A DNA stretch of 64,000 bases from Batkoa obscura. Taxonomy: Eukaryota; Entomophthoromycota; Entomophthoromycetes; Entomophthorales; Batkoaceae. The notes beneath the pieces were generated by a model. The model did not search any database. It was given only the letters and a program-made list of their open reading frames with translations, and was not told where the DNA came from. A program made the translations under genes and the position numbers. The stretch is from the NCBI GenBank assembly GCA_030770535.1, contig JASVEC010000016.1, positions 62,001 to 126,000 on the forward strand. The letters are read 5' to 3'. Positions 1-12,112 of this stretch are shown here, in pieces; within the stretch, counting starts at the first letter, position 1; each line of letters starts with the position of its first letter.

Positions 1-2217
1 AAGAACTTTGATCTTGAACCTTTAATATTAGATAATATTAATAAACCATTTAATCAAAAGAGTATACCAACTTTAGTATTATATGATGATAAAGGTTTAC
101 AATTATTTGATAAAATTACCTATTTAGATGAATATTACCTTACTGAAGCAGAGATTGATATATTAAAGCGTAAATCGGATGATATCATCAATCTAATTCC
201 TGATGATTCTTATGTTATTGAATTAGGTTCTGGTTCTTTAAGAAAAACTAAGGTAATCTTAGATGCTATTGAAAAGAATAGAAAAGGAGTCAATTATTAT
301 GCTTTAGATGTCATGGAAAAGGAATTAGTAAAATCTTTACAAAATTTAAAAGATTATAGTAATTTAAAATGTCATGGCTTATGTGGTACTTATGACGATG
401 GTATGAAATTTATTCAACAATTGCCAAAAGAAAAGAGAAAGACAATATTATGGTTAGGCTCTTCTATTGGTAATTATAATCGTATTGAAGCAGAAGAATT
501 TGTTAAAAAAATTCATCAATGTTTAAATCCAGGTGATTTATTTATTATTGGTATTGATTTACGTAAAGATAGTAAAAGAATATCATTAGCTTATAATGAT
601 CCAAAGGGAGTATCAAGAGATTTTATATTGAACGGTTTAAATAACTGTAATAATATATTAGGTTTAGAATTTTTTAATTTAAATAATTTTGAATTTAAAA
701 GTGTAGTTAATGAAGAGAAAGGGTTTCATAATTCTAGATTTATATCAACTTGTAATCAAACATTAAATCATCCTAAGAAACAATTAAGCATTGAAATTAA
801 AAAAGATGAAGAAATCGATATTGAATATAGTATTAAATATTCACTTAATGAAATTGATGGTTTAATAGAAAATACAAAGTTTTTAAAACAATCACAATGG
901 TTTGATACAACTAATAGCTATTCTTTAAATGTTATTTATAAACCTCCCTTTAATTTTAGTAAAATAATCAATTATTCAATTATACCTAGTATAGTTGAAT
1001 GGGAAGAAATCTTTCAAGCTTGGGAATATATTGTATTTGATTCAATTAAAGAAGAGGATTTATTAAAACAACCTATTTCTTTACGTCATCCTATATTATT
1101 TTATTTAGGTCATATCCCTGCCTTTTTAGATATTCAATTATCTAAACATTTAAAATGGAATTTAATTGAACCAAAAGAATATACTACTCATTTTGAAAGA
1201 GGTATTGATCCTGATGTAGATGAACCATCTAAATGTCATTCTCATTCTGAATTACCAAAAGAATGGCCAACTAGAAATCAAGTAATTGAATACCATGATA
1301 AAGTAAAACAACGATTATTTAATATATTAAATAACAAAGAAATGATGGAAGATAAAAGGTTATTAAGAGTCTTATCTTATGTATTTGAACATCAAGTAAT
1401 GCATTTAGAAACTTTATTATATATGTTAATACGTTGTGATACTATTCAATATAAAAATATTTATAAAACAACCTTTAATAATAAAATTGAAAAAATTAAT
1501 GAAGCTCAATTACTTCCAATTAATGAAGGACAAGTTATGATTGGTAGAAATGATATTGAATCTGAAGATTTTAATAAAAACAATAAATCTTTAGATTATT
1601 TTGGTTGGGATAATGAATCACCTCAAAGAGAAGTTAAAGTTAAAGAATTTCAAATTCAATCTAGACCAGTTACTAATGGAGAATTTTTACAATTTTTAAA
1701 AGAAACAGTTAATAAAAATCATCCAGCTCAATGGTCTCCAATTAATGATAATAATAATGAATTTGAATTTAAAGTAAGAACTTTATTAGGTTATGTAAGT
1801 ATGGAAGAAGCTGAAAATTGGCCAGTATCTGTAAGTTATGAACAAGCTAAACAATATTCTGCATGGAAAAATATGCGATTACCAACAGAAGAAGAATTAT
1901 TATTATTTTATAAGCAATATAACAATAACAATGATAGTAATATAGGATTTAAAAATTTTCATCCAAAACCAGTAAATGAAATACAAACTTATGGAGATGG
2001 TTGGGAATGGACTAATACGTTATTTAGTAACTATGAGGGTTTTATTAAATCAGAATTATATCCCAATTATTCAATTGATTTCTTTGATAATAAACATTAT
2101 ATATTATTAGGTGGTTCATATATTACTCATCCAAGATTAATTCATCGTCAAACATTTCGTAATTGGTATCATAAATCATATCCTTATATGTTTTCTATTT
2201 TTCGTTGTGCTATTTAA
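1..2217 (+). CDS. egt1: Ergothioneine biosynthesis protein Egt1 (EgtD-EgtB fusion), 5' end outside window
   Basis: The reading frame is open from base 1 to the stop at 2217 (738 residues visible), so the gene starts upstream. The N-terminal part is a histidine methyltransferase of the EgtD type, with the family's SAM motif ELGSGSLRKT near residue 76. The C-terminal part is EgtB-like: a DinB_2 iron-binding region with a histidine near residue 370 and an HQVMHLE motif (HxxxHxE) near residue 464. A formylglycine-generating/sulfatase-modifying type domain follows, ending in a GGSYITHPR...FRNWYH block. Known fungal Egt1 trimethylates histidine to hercynine and then attaches cysteine through an iron-dependent sulfoxide synthase step. 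The visible part has no intron. The fused order matches fungal Egt1 rather than the separate bacterial genes. The family call is firm; substrate choice is inferred from the family. Confidence 0.93.
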   Translation, partial: KNFDLEPLILDNINKPFNQKSIPTLVLYDDKGLQLFDKITYLDEYYLTEAEIDILKRKSDDIINLIPDDSYVIELGSGSLRKTKVILDAIEKNRKGVNYYALDVMEKELVKSLQNLKDYSNLKCHGLCGTYDDGMKFIQQLPKEKRKTILWLGSSIGNYNRIEAEEFVKKIHQCLNPGDLFIIGIDLRKDSKRISLAYNDPKGVSRDFILNGLNNCNNILGLEFFNLNNFEFKSVVNEEKGFHNSRFISTCNQTLNHPKKQLSIEIKKDEEIDIEYSIKYSLNEIDGLIENTKFLKQSQWFDTTNSYSLNVIYKPPFNFSKIINYSIIPSIVEWEEIFQAWEYIVFDSIKEEDLLKQPISLRHPILFYLGHIPAFLDIQLSKHLKWNLIEPKEYTTHFERGIDPDVDEPSKCHSHSELPKEWPTRNQVIEYHDKVKQRLFNILNNKEMMEDKRLLRVLSYVFEHQVMHLETLLYMLIRCDTIQYKNIYKTTFNNKIEKINEAQLLPINEGQVMIGRNDIESEDFNKNNKSLDYFGWDNESPQREVKVKEFQIQSRPVTNGEFLQFLKETVNKNHPAQWSPINDNNNEFEFKVRTLLGYVSMEEAENWPVSVSYEQAKQYSAWKNMRLPTEEELLLFYKQYNNNNDSNIGFKNFHPKPVNEIQTYGDGWEWTNTLFSNYEGFIKSELYPNYSIDFFDNKHYILLGGSYITHPRLIHRQTFRNWYHKSYPYMFSIFRCAI

Positions 2218-2379
2218 TTAATAGTAAGTAATTAATAAGATTGATTTATTATTATTATTATTATATAAATAGTATATAATATATAGTATATAGTATATAA
2301 AAAATAAAAATAAAAATAAGAATAAAAATAGCAAAAACAAAATTAGTTTTGTATTCTTTTTTATTTTTTATTTTTTACT

Positions 2380-3264
2380 TTAATTTAATTCAATATTAAA
2401 TTGAATAGCTAATTCATTCATTGTTGAATATAAATTATATAAAGATGCTTTGGGCTTTGGATGATTGGTAAATTCATTTAACTAAAATAAATATTAATAT
2501 TAAATAAATAACATATATAATATATAATATATAATATAATAAATAAGCTTACAATTTGCCCAAATAATTGAACATCTAATAATAATTGGAATTGAATCTT
2601 TGAATGATCTAAATCTAATTGTATATTCATTGAATTTTCATTTTTATTGTTATTATTTAATTGATCTTTCTTTAATTTGTTTAATGAATCTTGTGTTTTT
2701 TTAATATTGTTTAATATTTCTAATATATTCTTATTGTATCTAAAAAATAAAAATAAAAATAAAAATAAAAATAAAAATAAAAATAAATAAAATTAAAACT
2801 TACTCAACACATAATAAATAGAATAATTCATTAATCCAAATTTGTATTTGTTTCTTATTATTAATATATTCAGCTAATATCTTATCAATAATTTGTTTCA
2901 TTTCAATAATATATTCACTAGCCTGTTTGGGTTTCTAAAATTAAATTGAAATATAATTAATATTTTTTCTTTTAAAATATAATAAAATTAAAGACTCACT
3001 TCTTTATTAGTATGTCTATAAAACTTAGGTACATTCATTACACATTCCAATTTGAATTTGCATAAAATAAATATCAATTCAATAATAAATTGATTATATT
3101 GATTTAATATTGGATTAAATAAATTATTAATATCTATTAAAAATTCCACTTTTAAATTCATTTGTTTTAATATATTAAGCCAATCCGTTGTTAAATATGA
3201 TTGTATTTGTAATATATCAAAATATAAATAAATATTACGTTGAATAATAAGATTCATTGTAGTT

Positions 3265-3331
<67 letters not shown>

Positions 3332-4104
3332 TTATTTCTTCTCTTTGATTATTAATTAATTTTGAAATAATATTATAAAAACATAATATTAATTTTAAAT
3401 TATATTCATAATTAGATTTACAAAATAATATTAGAAATTCATAATACCATACTTTATGAATTGTTGATAAAATATTTTGACTAAATTCATAATTTAATAA
3501 ATATTTTGATAATTCTATACAGAGTAAATGTTAATAATTAATATGAAATTGTATTATTAAAATCTTACCTTTATATTCTTTAAACTCATTATTCTTATTA
3601 TCCTCACTGTTTAATTCCCAGTTTAATAAATTGGTTAATGATTTTAAATTTAAATTATTATTTAATAACTTGATTTTTAATAAATAATATTTTTTAATTT
3701 TCCATTTCAATTTATAATCTTGATATTCTTTACTTTCTCTAAATTCAATAATTAAATCTATTTCCTTTAATAAAATTTCAATTTCTTTTAAAAATTCTAA
3801 GTTCGCTTTAAAATTCTAGAAATCAAAATAGAAAATAATATAATGTTAGTATATTGTTTTATATAATTATAATAATTAATTAATATTCTATAATTTACCT
3901 CATAAAATAAATTAAAATTTGAATTAAATAAATTAACTTGATCATCTAATTGTTCCATGAATTGTAAAAAATTAGGAAAGATAACCTTTTTAATTAAATT
4001 AATATTTAATAACTTAAATCGTTGATTTAATAATTGAATAATTGGTAAACATCGTCCATTTAAAAACAATATTATATTCTCAAATATTGGCTTTAATTGG
4101 ATCC

Positions 4105-4155
<51 letters not shown>

Positions 4156-5270
4156 CATTACTATTATTATTATTATTATTACTATTACTATTATTATTGA
4201 GATTATTAATGTTAAATATCTAAAATTAAAATAAAAAGATTAATTTTATATAATATAATATAATATAATGTAATATATTAAACCTATTAAATATCTTCTT
4301 ACCTGTTTAAATGCTGGTATAATCACTTTATTTTGAAATATAATTTCAGCTACTTCAATTTGTTTTAACCAAGCATAAGCACGAAAACAAATAGCTAAAT
4401 CTAATAATTCATTTTCATTATTTAACGATTGTATAATTACTTTATTTAAACAATAATCAAAATTTATTTGATTATTTTTTAACACTATTTCTTTCATTAA
4501 TATCATTTTCTATAATAAAATATTTAATATAAATAAATATATATGTTTATAATGAGTATTAAATACTTACTGTCTTAAATTCATTAATTAATGGATTCTT
4601 ATCATCTTCTTGATCCAATAATAATATCAATTGAGAATATTGTAAACATATTTTTTCCATTAGTTTTAAATCATTACTATTATTTAAAAAAGGTAAATCA
4701 AATTAGTAACTAATAAAGTAATCTATAACATAAAGCCACTACTTACTTAATACTTTCATTATTTAATTCTTTATTTTTCTTTTCATTATTCCATTCTATT
4801 ATCCATCCATTGATTTGTTCTAATTTTTGTTGCATTTTTAATAGATTTAAGATCCAAGTCTAAAATCAAATTAGTTATAAATTTATCATAACTACTAATA
4901 ATACTTAAATAAACAACTTTACCTTTTTCTCTTTCAATTCCAATCGTTGATTAAAACTAGGAACAAAATCTTCTTTTGCTTTAATTACTTTACTCTCCAA
5001 AGTCTAAATTTAAAACTTATATTAATAATCCATCTCTAACAACTTTTCTTCTCTTTTATGACTTACTTCTATTCTCTCTTTTAATTCTTGTGTATTTTGT
5101 TTAACATTCCCTAACTGTTGATTTAAAATAGATAAATTAAAAGGTAAATTCAATAATATAAATTGATGTTGAGTTAAATAAGATTGACTAGTTTCTTCAT
5201 TTAATTGAATTTCTTTTAATTTATCTTCAATAGCTTGTTCAATGTTTTGGGGTAAACCAGGGGTAGTCAT
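2380..5270 (-). CDS. COG2: Conserved oligomeric Golgi complex subunit 2 (COG2), multi-exon
   Basis: A multi-exon gene on the minus strand starts at 5270 with MTTPGLPQNIEQ and stops at 2380-2382. Exon 1 ends at a perfect gtaagt donor after ELKERIE, near 5069. Segments match COG2 in order: an N-terminal coiled coil, then LLDLAICFRAYAWLKQIEVAE (about 4300-4500, like the human block around VRHCLRTYATIDKTRDAE), then a block on total-complex geometry FPNFLQFMEQLDDQVNLF (about 3900-3990), like the WPQIVQGLEEKLPSLF region. COG2 belongs to lobe A of the COG tether, which holds intra-Golgi retrograde vesicles. Long (TTA)n tracts at about 3272-3330 and 4106-4198 encode poly-Asn inserts. The exon boundaries were read by eye, so small errors are likely. 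VPS52 lies 218 nt upstream on the same strand. Confidence 0.78.
2741..2788. repeat. (AAAAAT)n microsatellite in a COG2 intron
   Basis: About seven to eight tandem copies of the hexamer AAAAAT lie in a short intron of COG2. Confidence 0.85.
3272..3330. repeat. (TTA)n trinucleotide tract encoding poly-Asn in COG2
   Basis: About twenty uninterrupted TTA triplets read as AAT on the minus strand and give an Asn run inside the COG2 reading frame. Tracts like this usually vary in length between strains. Confidence 0.9.
4106..4200. repeat. Interrupted (TTA)n tract encoding Asn-rich insert in COG2
   Basis: A second ATT/TTA-rich tract with a few CAT/ACT interruptions encodes an Asn-rich insert on the minus strand, between conserved COG2 blocks. 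Confidence 0.75.
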
Positions 5271-5488
5271 TTATTAAATGAAATCTCAATAAAAAATTAA
5301 AAAATTAAAAAGTATTTAATTATCTAAAAACAAGAATGACATATAATTCTAATTTTTGAAGTTTCACGTATTAGAGGAAGCTTTCTATATTTAGTAATTT
5401 ATTTTTAAGAAAAATTCAAACTCAAATGCAAAAATAGAATACTTCAACTTTAATAAACAATAATATCTTTTATTTATAAGATGATTCA

Positions 5489-5909
5489 TCATCTATATTT
5501 CTTAACTTCTAGGATGAGTAAATTAACTGAGAGAACTTCCCTATTCAATTTTGGAAAATGTTGATCAATAAAAGCAATAAATTTTGTATAACAAAGAATC
5601 AAATGGGCTAATGTGGAATGAAGAATGGAACTAAAATTTTCTTTTAGTTCATTATTGAATGTAGTTTGTATTTCTTTATAAATTAATTCTAAATATGTTT
5701 TATATTTGTTATTAAATTCAATTAAAATTCGGTTATAATATTCTTGATTATGTTGAGTGGAAACAATATTCGAGTTCTCTTCGATATGTATAATTTGTTG
5801 AAAATAAGGTTCTAGTAATTGGATGATATATTCATTTAATACTAATTTATACTTTTCTTTAATTATATCAATTTCTTTTTCAATATGTTCATTAGTCATA
5901 CTTATTGTA

Positions 5910-5940
<31 letters not shown>

Positions 5941-8364
5941 TATTTAAATTATTATTTAAATTATTATTATTTAAATTATAATTACCATTACTATTATTAT
6001 TATTATTGCTATTATTATTACTTTGATAATGAAAATAATTATTATTATATTCATTTAAAATATTTAATATTAAATAAAAATTATTAATTTGAAATATCTC
6101 TTTTTTTTTATCTTGTTGAAATTTGACTTTATCTAACCAATTAAAATATTCTATTCTAAGTCTTAAAATACCATTTAATAACATAGATTCATTATAATTA
6201 TAACATAAGATTAATATAGACCCAATTAATTCTGCATATCTTTTAGATATAAAATGAGTTTTCTCATTAATTATTACTTGATTGGTTGCTTTTTTTAAAG
6301 ATTGTATATGTAAATTAATCAAATTTTGAAATTTTAACCAGAATAATTGTTCATTTGTATTAATATAATTAATTAATATAAATTCCATTTTCATTGATTT
6401 AACTATGTTAAAATATTGTTGATTTAATCGAATACATAACAATATACCTATTGTATCACAACTTATTTCTAAATGTTGTTTTATTATTGTATGTATTTTT
6501 TTAATGATAAATTCAAATATACTTTTAATTATATGATTAATATTCAATTCGTTAATAATTTCTTTTTGTTTATTATAAATAGTACTTGAATTACTTATAA
6601 ACTCTTTTAAGAATAAATATTCATTCATTATACAACTTAAGAAGGTAACATTAATACTTTTAAATAAATCTTCAATTTTATATACATTATTATTATCATG
6701 TTGATTCATTGTTATACATTCATAATCTTCATTAAATTGCAATACTTTATCTCGATTTCCCAACTGATATAAATTATATTTATTTATATTATTACTGTTA
6801 ATTGTATTTGTTGTACTAAATATACTAAAATCCATAAACCCTATAAACATTATATTATATTATATTATATTATATTATATTATATTATATTATAAAAATA
6901 TACCTTTCTTAACTGAGCCATCATATCCAAGTAAATCTTTTGAACTTGACAATGATGACTAAAATGGAAAATATAAATGACTCAAAATTAATTAACATTA
7001 CAAGTAAATAACTTACAAAACAAGTATTTAAAAACTTTAAATAAGGATCCCAACAATTCAAATAATATAAAGATAAAGAATTGATATAATATTGTATAAT
7101 TTCCAAAATAACGGATAAATTTCTTTTAATTAAAAATGGTATTAATTTTTTATATTTTAAAAATTGATTTTTTTGTATTGATTGTAAATTAATTGTTTTT
7201 TTTTCATTCCATAATATTTCTATTTGTTTAATTTGTTGAACAAAATATTCTCGAATCTTTGCTGAGGCCTAAAAAATATTATTATATTTATTATATATCA
7301 TAATCGATTTAATTTAATTTAATTTAATTTACCTTATATCTTAACTTATCTAATTCTGGTGATACTTCTTTAATTGCTTTGACATGGCTATTTTTATTTC
7401 CACTTTTTTGTTGTATAAATTCCATTTTTAAATCAATTTTTAATACATGTGATACATAATCTTCATTAATTTCTTCATTAACAATAATACTATATATATT
7501 AAATTAATGTTAATATTATAATATTACGATATAACAAATCATGATATATTTACTTTATAGTCCTTGGATCAATCGATAAATAATTAATTGATTTATTTAA
7601 TCTGGTATGTACTTGCTATTAATTTTATAAAATAAATCTATAATAAAACATATTATTAATTACCATTCTATTCTTTAATTTAACTTGGATGACTTTACTC
7701 TGATTTTGTAAAGAACTAATAGCTCCATTTAATTCACTTAAATTACTTTTAAATTGCTCTAAAGAATTAGATATCGTATATAATATTTTATCACATTTCT
7801 ATTTATAAAATTCACTTTAAAGCTTAAAAAGTATTACTATATAATCATCCTTACCTCTACATTTTCATTTAACTCTAATATATTTGGCATAAACTTAATA
7901 ACTATAAAACAAAATCAATATTCTATTTTCCATTGAATTATGAATTATAAATTACAATCTGATACTAATTGATTTTCTGCAATATTTAACTTTTTTTGAC
8001 TTTCAATGGCATATTCCCAAATATCTACGTCCTATTCAAAAATAAACTAATAAATATCTCTTTTAAATAACATACACATTAGTTTATTTACTTTTTCTAA
8101 AATCTCATTGATCCATTTGTCCTCTTTAAATTCTTCCATTTTAACTATTTTTAACTTATTTAATATATTTTTTAAAATTTTATTACTATATTTTCAATTC
8201 ATTACTTATAACCTGATCAAAGTCAATCTCTTCCTCTCCTTGGGTAAATTTAACACCTTCATTTTCTTTTCTTGGTTGTAAGAGCTCCTACAAATCAAAT
8301 TTTAATATTGGGCCTTATCTCTTGTATTCTAATATTTTATGCTTACTTTTTTAAATTCTTCCAT
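5489..8364 (-). CDS. VPS52: GARP complex subunit VPS52, multi-exon
   Basis: A minus-strand gene of many exons stops at 5489. The C-terminal exon (5489-6850) matches Vps52 throughout. It has MNEYLFLKEFI, like the xEYLFxxDFF block, then ISCDTIGILLCIRLNQQYFN, then FQNLINLHIQSLKKA and ISKRYAELIGSILILCYNY, and ends in a basic EVKKYR tail like other family members. Upstream exons supply the coiled-coil part, including KWINEILEK, VKLKNRMQ and VSPELDKLRYKASAKIREYF. Vps52 is the core subunit of GARP/EARP, which tethers endosome-derived vesicles at the trans-Golgi. A poly-Asn insert (about 5906-6035) sits before the last 120 residues. The start at 8364 (MEEFKKELLQ) is the first workable ATG, but N-terminal exons are only weakly constrained and an earlier start is possible. 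Confidence 0.82.
5906..6035. repeat. Asn-codon repeat in VPS52
   Basis: An ATT/TTA-rich imperfect trinucleotide tract encodes an Asn/Ser-rich low-complexity insert in VPS52. Confidence 0.8.
6851..6893. repeat. (TTATA)n microsatellite in a VPS52 intron
   Basis: About eight or nine tandem copies of the pentamer TTATA lie directly downstream, on the coding strand's intron side, of the large C-terminal VPS52 exon boundary. Confidence 0.85.
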
Positions 8365-8730
8365 ATTCTTTATCTTTTTTAATAGTTCCTTGATAGAAAA
8401 ATAAAATGATGAAATTTGAGAAAGTTCTAAATAATCAAATTCCTATTTTTTGATTTTATGAAATAAATGTAAAATCAATTGAAAATGTCTTATTTTTAAT
8501 AATAACTTAATTCATTTATTCTTTAAAATGAGAAGCAATATAATTATGATAATATAAACAATATAACTATAATAATGAATAATGAATAATGAATAACGAA
8601 TAACGAATTTTTAGTATAAAAAACAAATAACAAATAACAAATAATTTATTGAATAAAAGATCAAAAATAGGCATTTAAAAAGGTGGCTAAAAAAATACTA
8701 AGCAAGATTCAATTCAAGTTCAATGGACCA

Positions 8731-10419
8731 ATGATCGCTTCATATTTAATCAATAATGTCACATCATCCTTAAAAAGTTTTGTTCATTTAATAATCAATT
8801 TAACAGTCCAAGAAATCGAGTTTGATATTTTCAATTTAAAAAATTTAGTTATGCCTTCAACACAACCAATACCGACAAGTGAAATCAAAGTATTAGAAAC
8901 TTTAATAATGATACGTAGTCGATTATCCCAATTAAAACGTTCAGCTAGTTATGATATGACCATTATTACTGATTTTTATGAATTATTAAATGTTAACGTA
9001 AAAGAATTATTTTGTATTAGAGAAGCTGAAGACCATGCTGATATTAACTATTCCAATAGAGTAGATGATGTTATCGATGATGTTTATCAATTACTTTCGC
9101 TATTTTGGATGGCGTTGGGAAAAACTTCAGAATCTCCTGCTACTTATGTACAATTGATTTCTATTGAGGTAAAATTAGTTGAAATATTTGTTATTATAAA
9201 TAAACTAAAAGTTTACTGTTATTTTTTTTAGCAATGTTTAGAACATTTAAAAGAATTTGATGTTTATTCAATGGGTAAAATAAATCGTAATAATTATAGA
9301 TAAAAGAAGATAGTAATATTATTTTATTTAGATGATCTTATTCCATTTGAAAAAAGAATTCAAGAATTAGAAGAAGTAATTGAACAAGAAACAAATAGTA
9401 CTTTAGAATCAAATGAATTTGATTCAACAATATTAACTACTTTAGTAAAGAGAAAATTATCTCATTGTAGTAAGTAGTTTGTAAAGTATTAATATAGTTA
9501 AATATTAGAATTAACTTTTTCTTTAAATTTTAGAAAATCTATTAAAAGAGTTTATGGATAATTGGAATTCAATATGTGATGAATTAGTGCCAATTAAAGA
9601 GAAATTAGTTGATATGCGTAAACAAATGGCAATTAAAGTAGGAAGAGGACAAGTAGATGAAGAGTTTGTTAAACAAATGGAACTTGAATTAAAAAATATT
9701 AATGAAATGGGTTTAGAAGATAAAGTGAACAGTGAAAATGGTAAACCAATAGCAGGTCAGGTACAAGTAATTGGTTTACTTGAAGAATGTTTTCATGAAT
9801 TAAGTTTAATCAAAACATCTCAAATTGAAATTTCAGATAACTTAAAACCAGTGTTTGAACAATTAGTAAGTATGAAAGAAGAATTAAGTAAATTATATAT
9901 AACTCGTCGATGGACAATGAGAGAGCCAGATCTTTGGCCATTTCAAGTTCAATTAAGTGAAATTATTACATTACAAAAGAAAGGTAAATTTGAAGATGAA
10001 AATGGAAAACCATTAAAAGGTCACATTATGGTGCATTTTTTATTACAAAAATGTTATCGCATTATTTATAAACTATTGGCATCTTCAGAACCAGTAGCAG
10101 AATCATTAACTCCAGTCCATTCTCAATTATTTACATTACGTAAATGTTTACTTGAAGTTAAAAAATATGGTGGACCTTTTTCAGGTAAAAAAATGATACT
10201 AATTATTATTAATTTGTTTATTTAATTTAACTTAATTTAATAGCACGTGAATTATATCCTTATCAAATCAAATTAGCTAGTATTGATAATCTAAGACAAG
10301 ATGGTAAATTTTTAGATGATAAAAATCAAATTCCAGAAGGTCAAGCGGCAGTCATGGCTTTATTAAATGAATGCTATGATATTATGTATGAATTGAAAGA
10401 TCTTGTTAAAGAACTTTGA
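8731..10419 (+). CDS. Fungal UPF0662 / DUF2408 family protein, five exons
   Basis: Exons 8731-9168, 9232-9274, 9332-9469, 9534-10184 and 10244-10419 join in frame to give 481 residues. All introns are GT-AG. The protein carries the repeated signature of this fungal family: blocks that pair a long helix (LQPIQ..., SEIITLQKKGKFEDENGKP) with a following helix ending in LLEECFxE, seen at about residues 255-285, 335-370 and 440-475. The third block reads LASIDNLRQDGKFLDDK. The biochemical role of the family is not established. The first ATG in frame is 8731 (MIASYLINN). The open frame reaches about 16 codons further upstream without an ATG, so a tiny upstream exon cannot be excluded. VPS52 starts divergently about 370 nt away. 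Confidence 0.85.
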
Positions 10420-10543
10420 TATATAATTTTATCTTAATAATAATATTTTAATCTGATTTATATTATTTATTTTTTGAAAGTTTTTTGTTTTTTTGCTATA
10501 AGTAATTATAGTAGAGATATACTGATAAAACAAGGGAATAATA

Positions 10544-10637
10544 TGGGAATGTATTTTTATATTTAAGAATTTTATCAACAATCTTTCTACTCAAATAGTG
10601 CTTAAAAAATGGAAAAGTAATGGAATCAAAAAAAAAT
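10544..10637 (+). mobile_element. Miniature TGGGGAT element, copy 1 (decayed right end)
   Basis: This is a diverged copy of the roughly 100-bp family defined by copies 2 and 3. The left end reads TGGGAATGTATTTTTAT. The internal blocks TTTAAGAATTTTA and TGCTTAAAAAATGG are kept, and the right inverted end is degraded. It starts 124 nt after the stop of the DUF2408 gene. Confidence 0.75.
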
Positions 10638-10865
10638 TTAAAAAATAAAGTTTAAAAATAAGATTTACGATTATGTTTCTATAATAATTAATTATAATAT
10701 GAATAATAACTTTAATTTATTTTTAATTTATATATAATTAACTTGAAGTTTTTTGTTTAACTTTGTTATAAAATTTTCATTTCCTAATTATAAAAAATAT
10801 TATTTTAATATTTATATTTAATAGCTATAATAAAAAATCATAACTGTTATTGTATTTTTTATATA

Positions 10866-10964
10866 TGGGGATGTATTTTTGTGTTTAAGAATTTTACTAA
10901 CAATTTTTCCGCTCAAATAGCGCTTAAAAAATGGAAAAAACAATGAAGTCAAAAAACACTCCCA
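10866..10964 (+). mobile_element. Miniature TGGGGAT element, copy 2
   Basis: This copy has clear ends: TGGGGATGTATTTTTGTG on the left and AAAAAACACTCCCA on the right, which are inverted repeats of each other. The core contains CTCAAATAGCGCTTAAAAA. TATA flanks both sides, consistent with a short target duplication, although AT-rich flanks make this uncertain. No coding capacity. Confidence 0.85.
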
Positions 10965-11309
10965 TATAGTATTTTGATATAAAATATAAAAACTAATAAG
11001 TTATTTAATAAAACCATTAAATTTTATATAAATTATAATTATATCTTTTATTTTATATCATCTGTAGTTTATTATGTAGAAATATTTCTCATAATTTTAT
11101 CATTTTTTATTCTTCAAACATTATTTAAATAAAAAGCTATTAACAAAATTTTTAATACATTCTTATATATTATTTTTAGAAATTAAATCTATTTTAATTA
11201 TACAAATTAAAACAGCTTTAAATTAAATAAAAATAAATCACTAATTTACTTACATTATTAACAAAAAAACTTATTACTTTGGTACCACATGATATAAAGG
11301 CATCTAATT

Positions 11310-11730
11310 CTATACTTGTGATTAGAATTGGACAACTCTGTGGTCCTCATTCGTCTTACAGAACCTAAGCTGATCTTTTATTCAAAGAGACTTAAATTTA
11401 ATATATATGTTTTTGGCTTTTTTAATATGCAAAAAAGTACAAAAAATTTTATTATGAAATTAAATAAGCTTTTAAGTTTATTTAATCTTGGACTAAAATA
11501 CTATTTTGGATCAAAATTTGGTAAATTTAAAAGCTAAGTTGAAATATAAACCTTCAGCTCACTTTTTTTGTCCATTTCTTTAGCTTAAATTTTAAAAAAA
11601 AACATTCCAATATGAACTATTCTAAATCAAGCAAGCAAAAAATTTTGTAGTACTTGACTTGGTGTACTTAATTTGGAATTTTGTAAAAACTATTTAGCAA
11701 AGCTTGGTCCAAGCTTTTAAACTACCCGTA
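11310..11730 (+). repeat. Old, diverged copy of dispersed repeat family B
   Basis: This stretch is recognisably related, as a degraded copy in opposite orientation, to the sequence at about 46798-47260, and in its last 210 bp to 42496-42732. Shared landmarks are AAAGCTAAGTT, CATTCCAATATGA, TTTGCATATTAAA on the other strand, and GGTTCTGTAAGACGAATGA against GGTCTGTAGGGAGACAAAT on the other strand. It has no long ORF. The boundaries are approximate. Confidence 0.5.
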
Positions 11731-11774
11731 TATCCATAAATTGAATTTTCATTTGAGTTCCATATTTTAAGGGA

Positions 11775-11962
11775 TACAGTCAAGCGTGTAAATACTATCG
11801 TTTTATGGGAAACTTTTTCATAATTAAATTCAAAATAAAGTTTACTTTAATTTGATTAAAATACTGAGGATTACCATAACTATTTCGTGTAAAAGTAGCT
11901 TTTATTTTGAATCGACTTAAAAAAATTGGCATAAAACGGTAATATTTACACGCTTGACTGTA
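11775..11962. mobile_element. Tc1/mariner-type MITE with about 33-bp terminal inverted repeats
   Basis: The element begins TACAGTCAAGCGTGTAAATA and ends with its inverted complement ATTTACACGCTTGACTGTA. The two ends match over about 33 bp with two or three differences. The layout TA-CAGT...ACTG-TA fits the TA target and CAGT termini known for Tc1/mariner transposons. Internal sequence is 120 bp and non-coding, so the element depends on a transposase from elsewhere. Only this copy is in the window. Confidence 0.8.
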
Positions 11963-12112
11963 AATTTTTTAAACAAAGCTTAATTTTAAATATAGACTTT
12001 CGTTTAAAACTCAATTCAATATTTTTTCTTTTAATAATTCCAATTATTATTGACTATCTTATAAATAACGTCAATATAAAACCAATTTAAATTGCTTTTT
12101 TTAAACGTCAAA

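Larger units (their letters stand above)
10420..12112. other. Repeat-rich intergenic region
   Basis: There is no convincing gene in these 1.7 kb. It holds two copies of the miniature TGGGGAT element (10544 and 10866), a diverged copy of a larger dispersed repeat (about 11310-11730) and a mariner-type MITE (11775-11962). These are listed separately. The rest is AT-rich sequence without visible structure. Confidence 0.7.

Noticed and set aside
5905-6087. Plus-strand ORF rich in Tyr
   Set aside because: It is the complement of the poly-Asn tract of VPS52 and has no independent support.
11328-11537. Short ORF in the diverged family B repeat
   Set aside because: It does not start with a supported exon and is not conserved in the 46.8-kb copy, so it is taken as chance.
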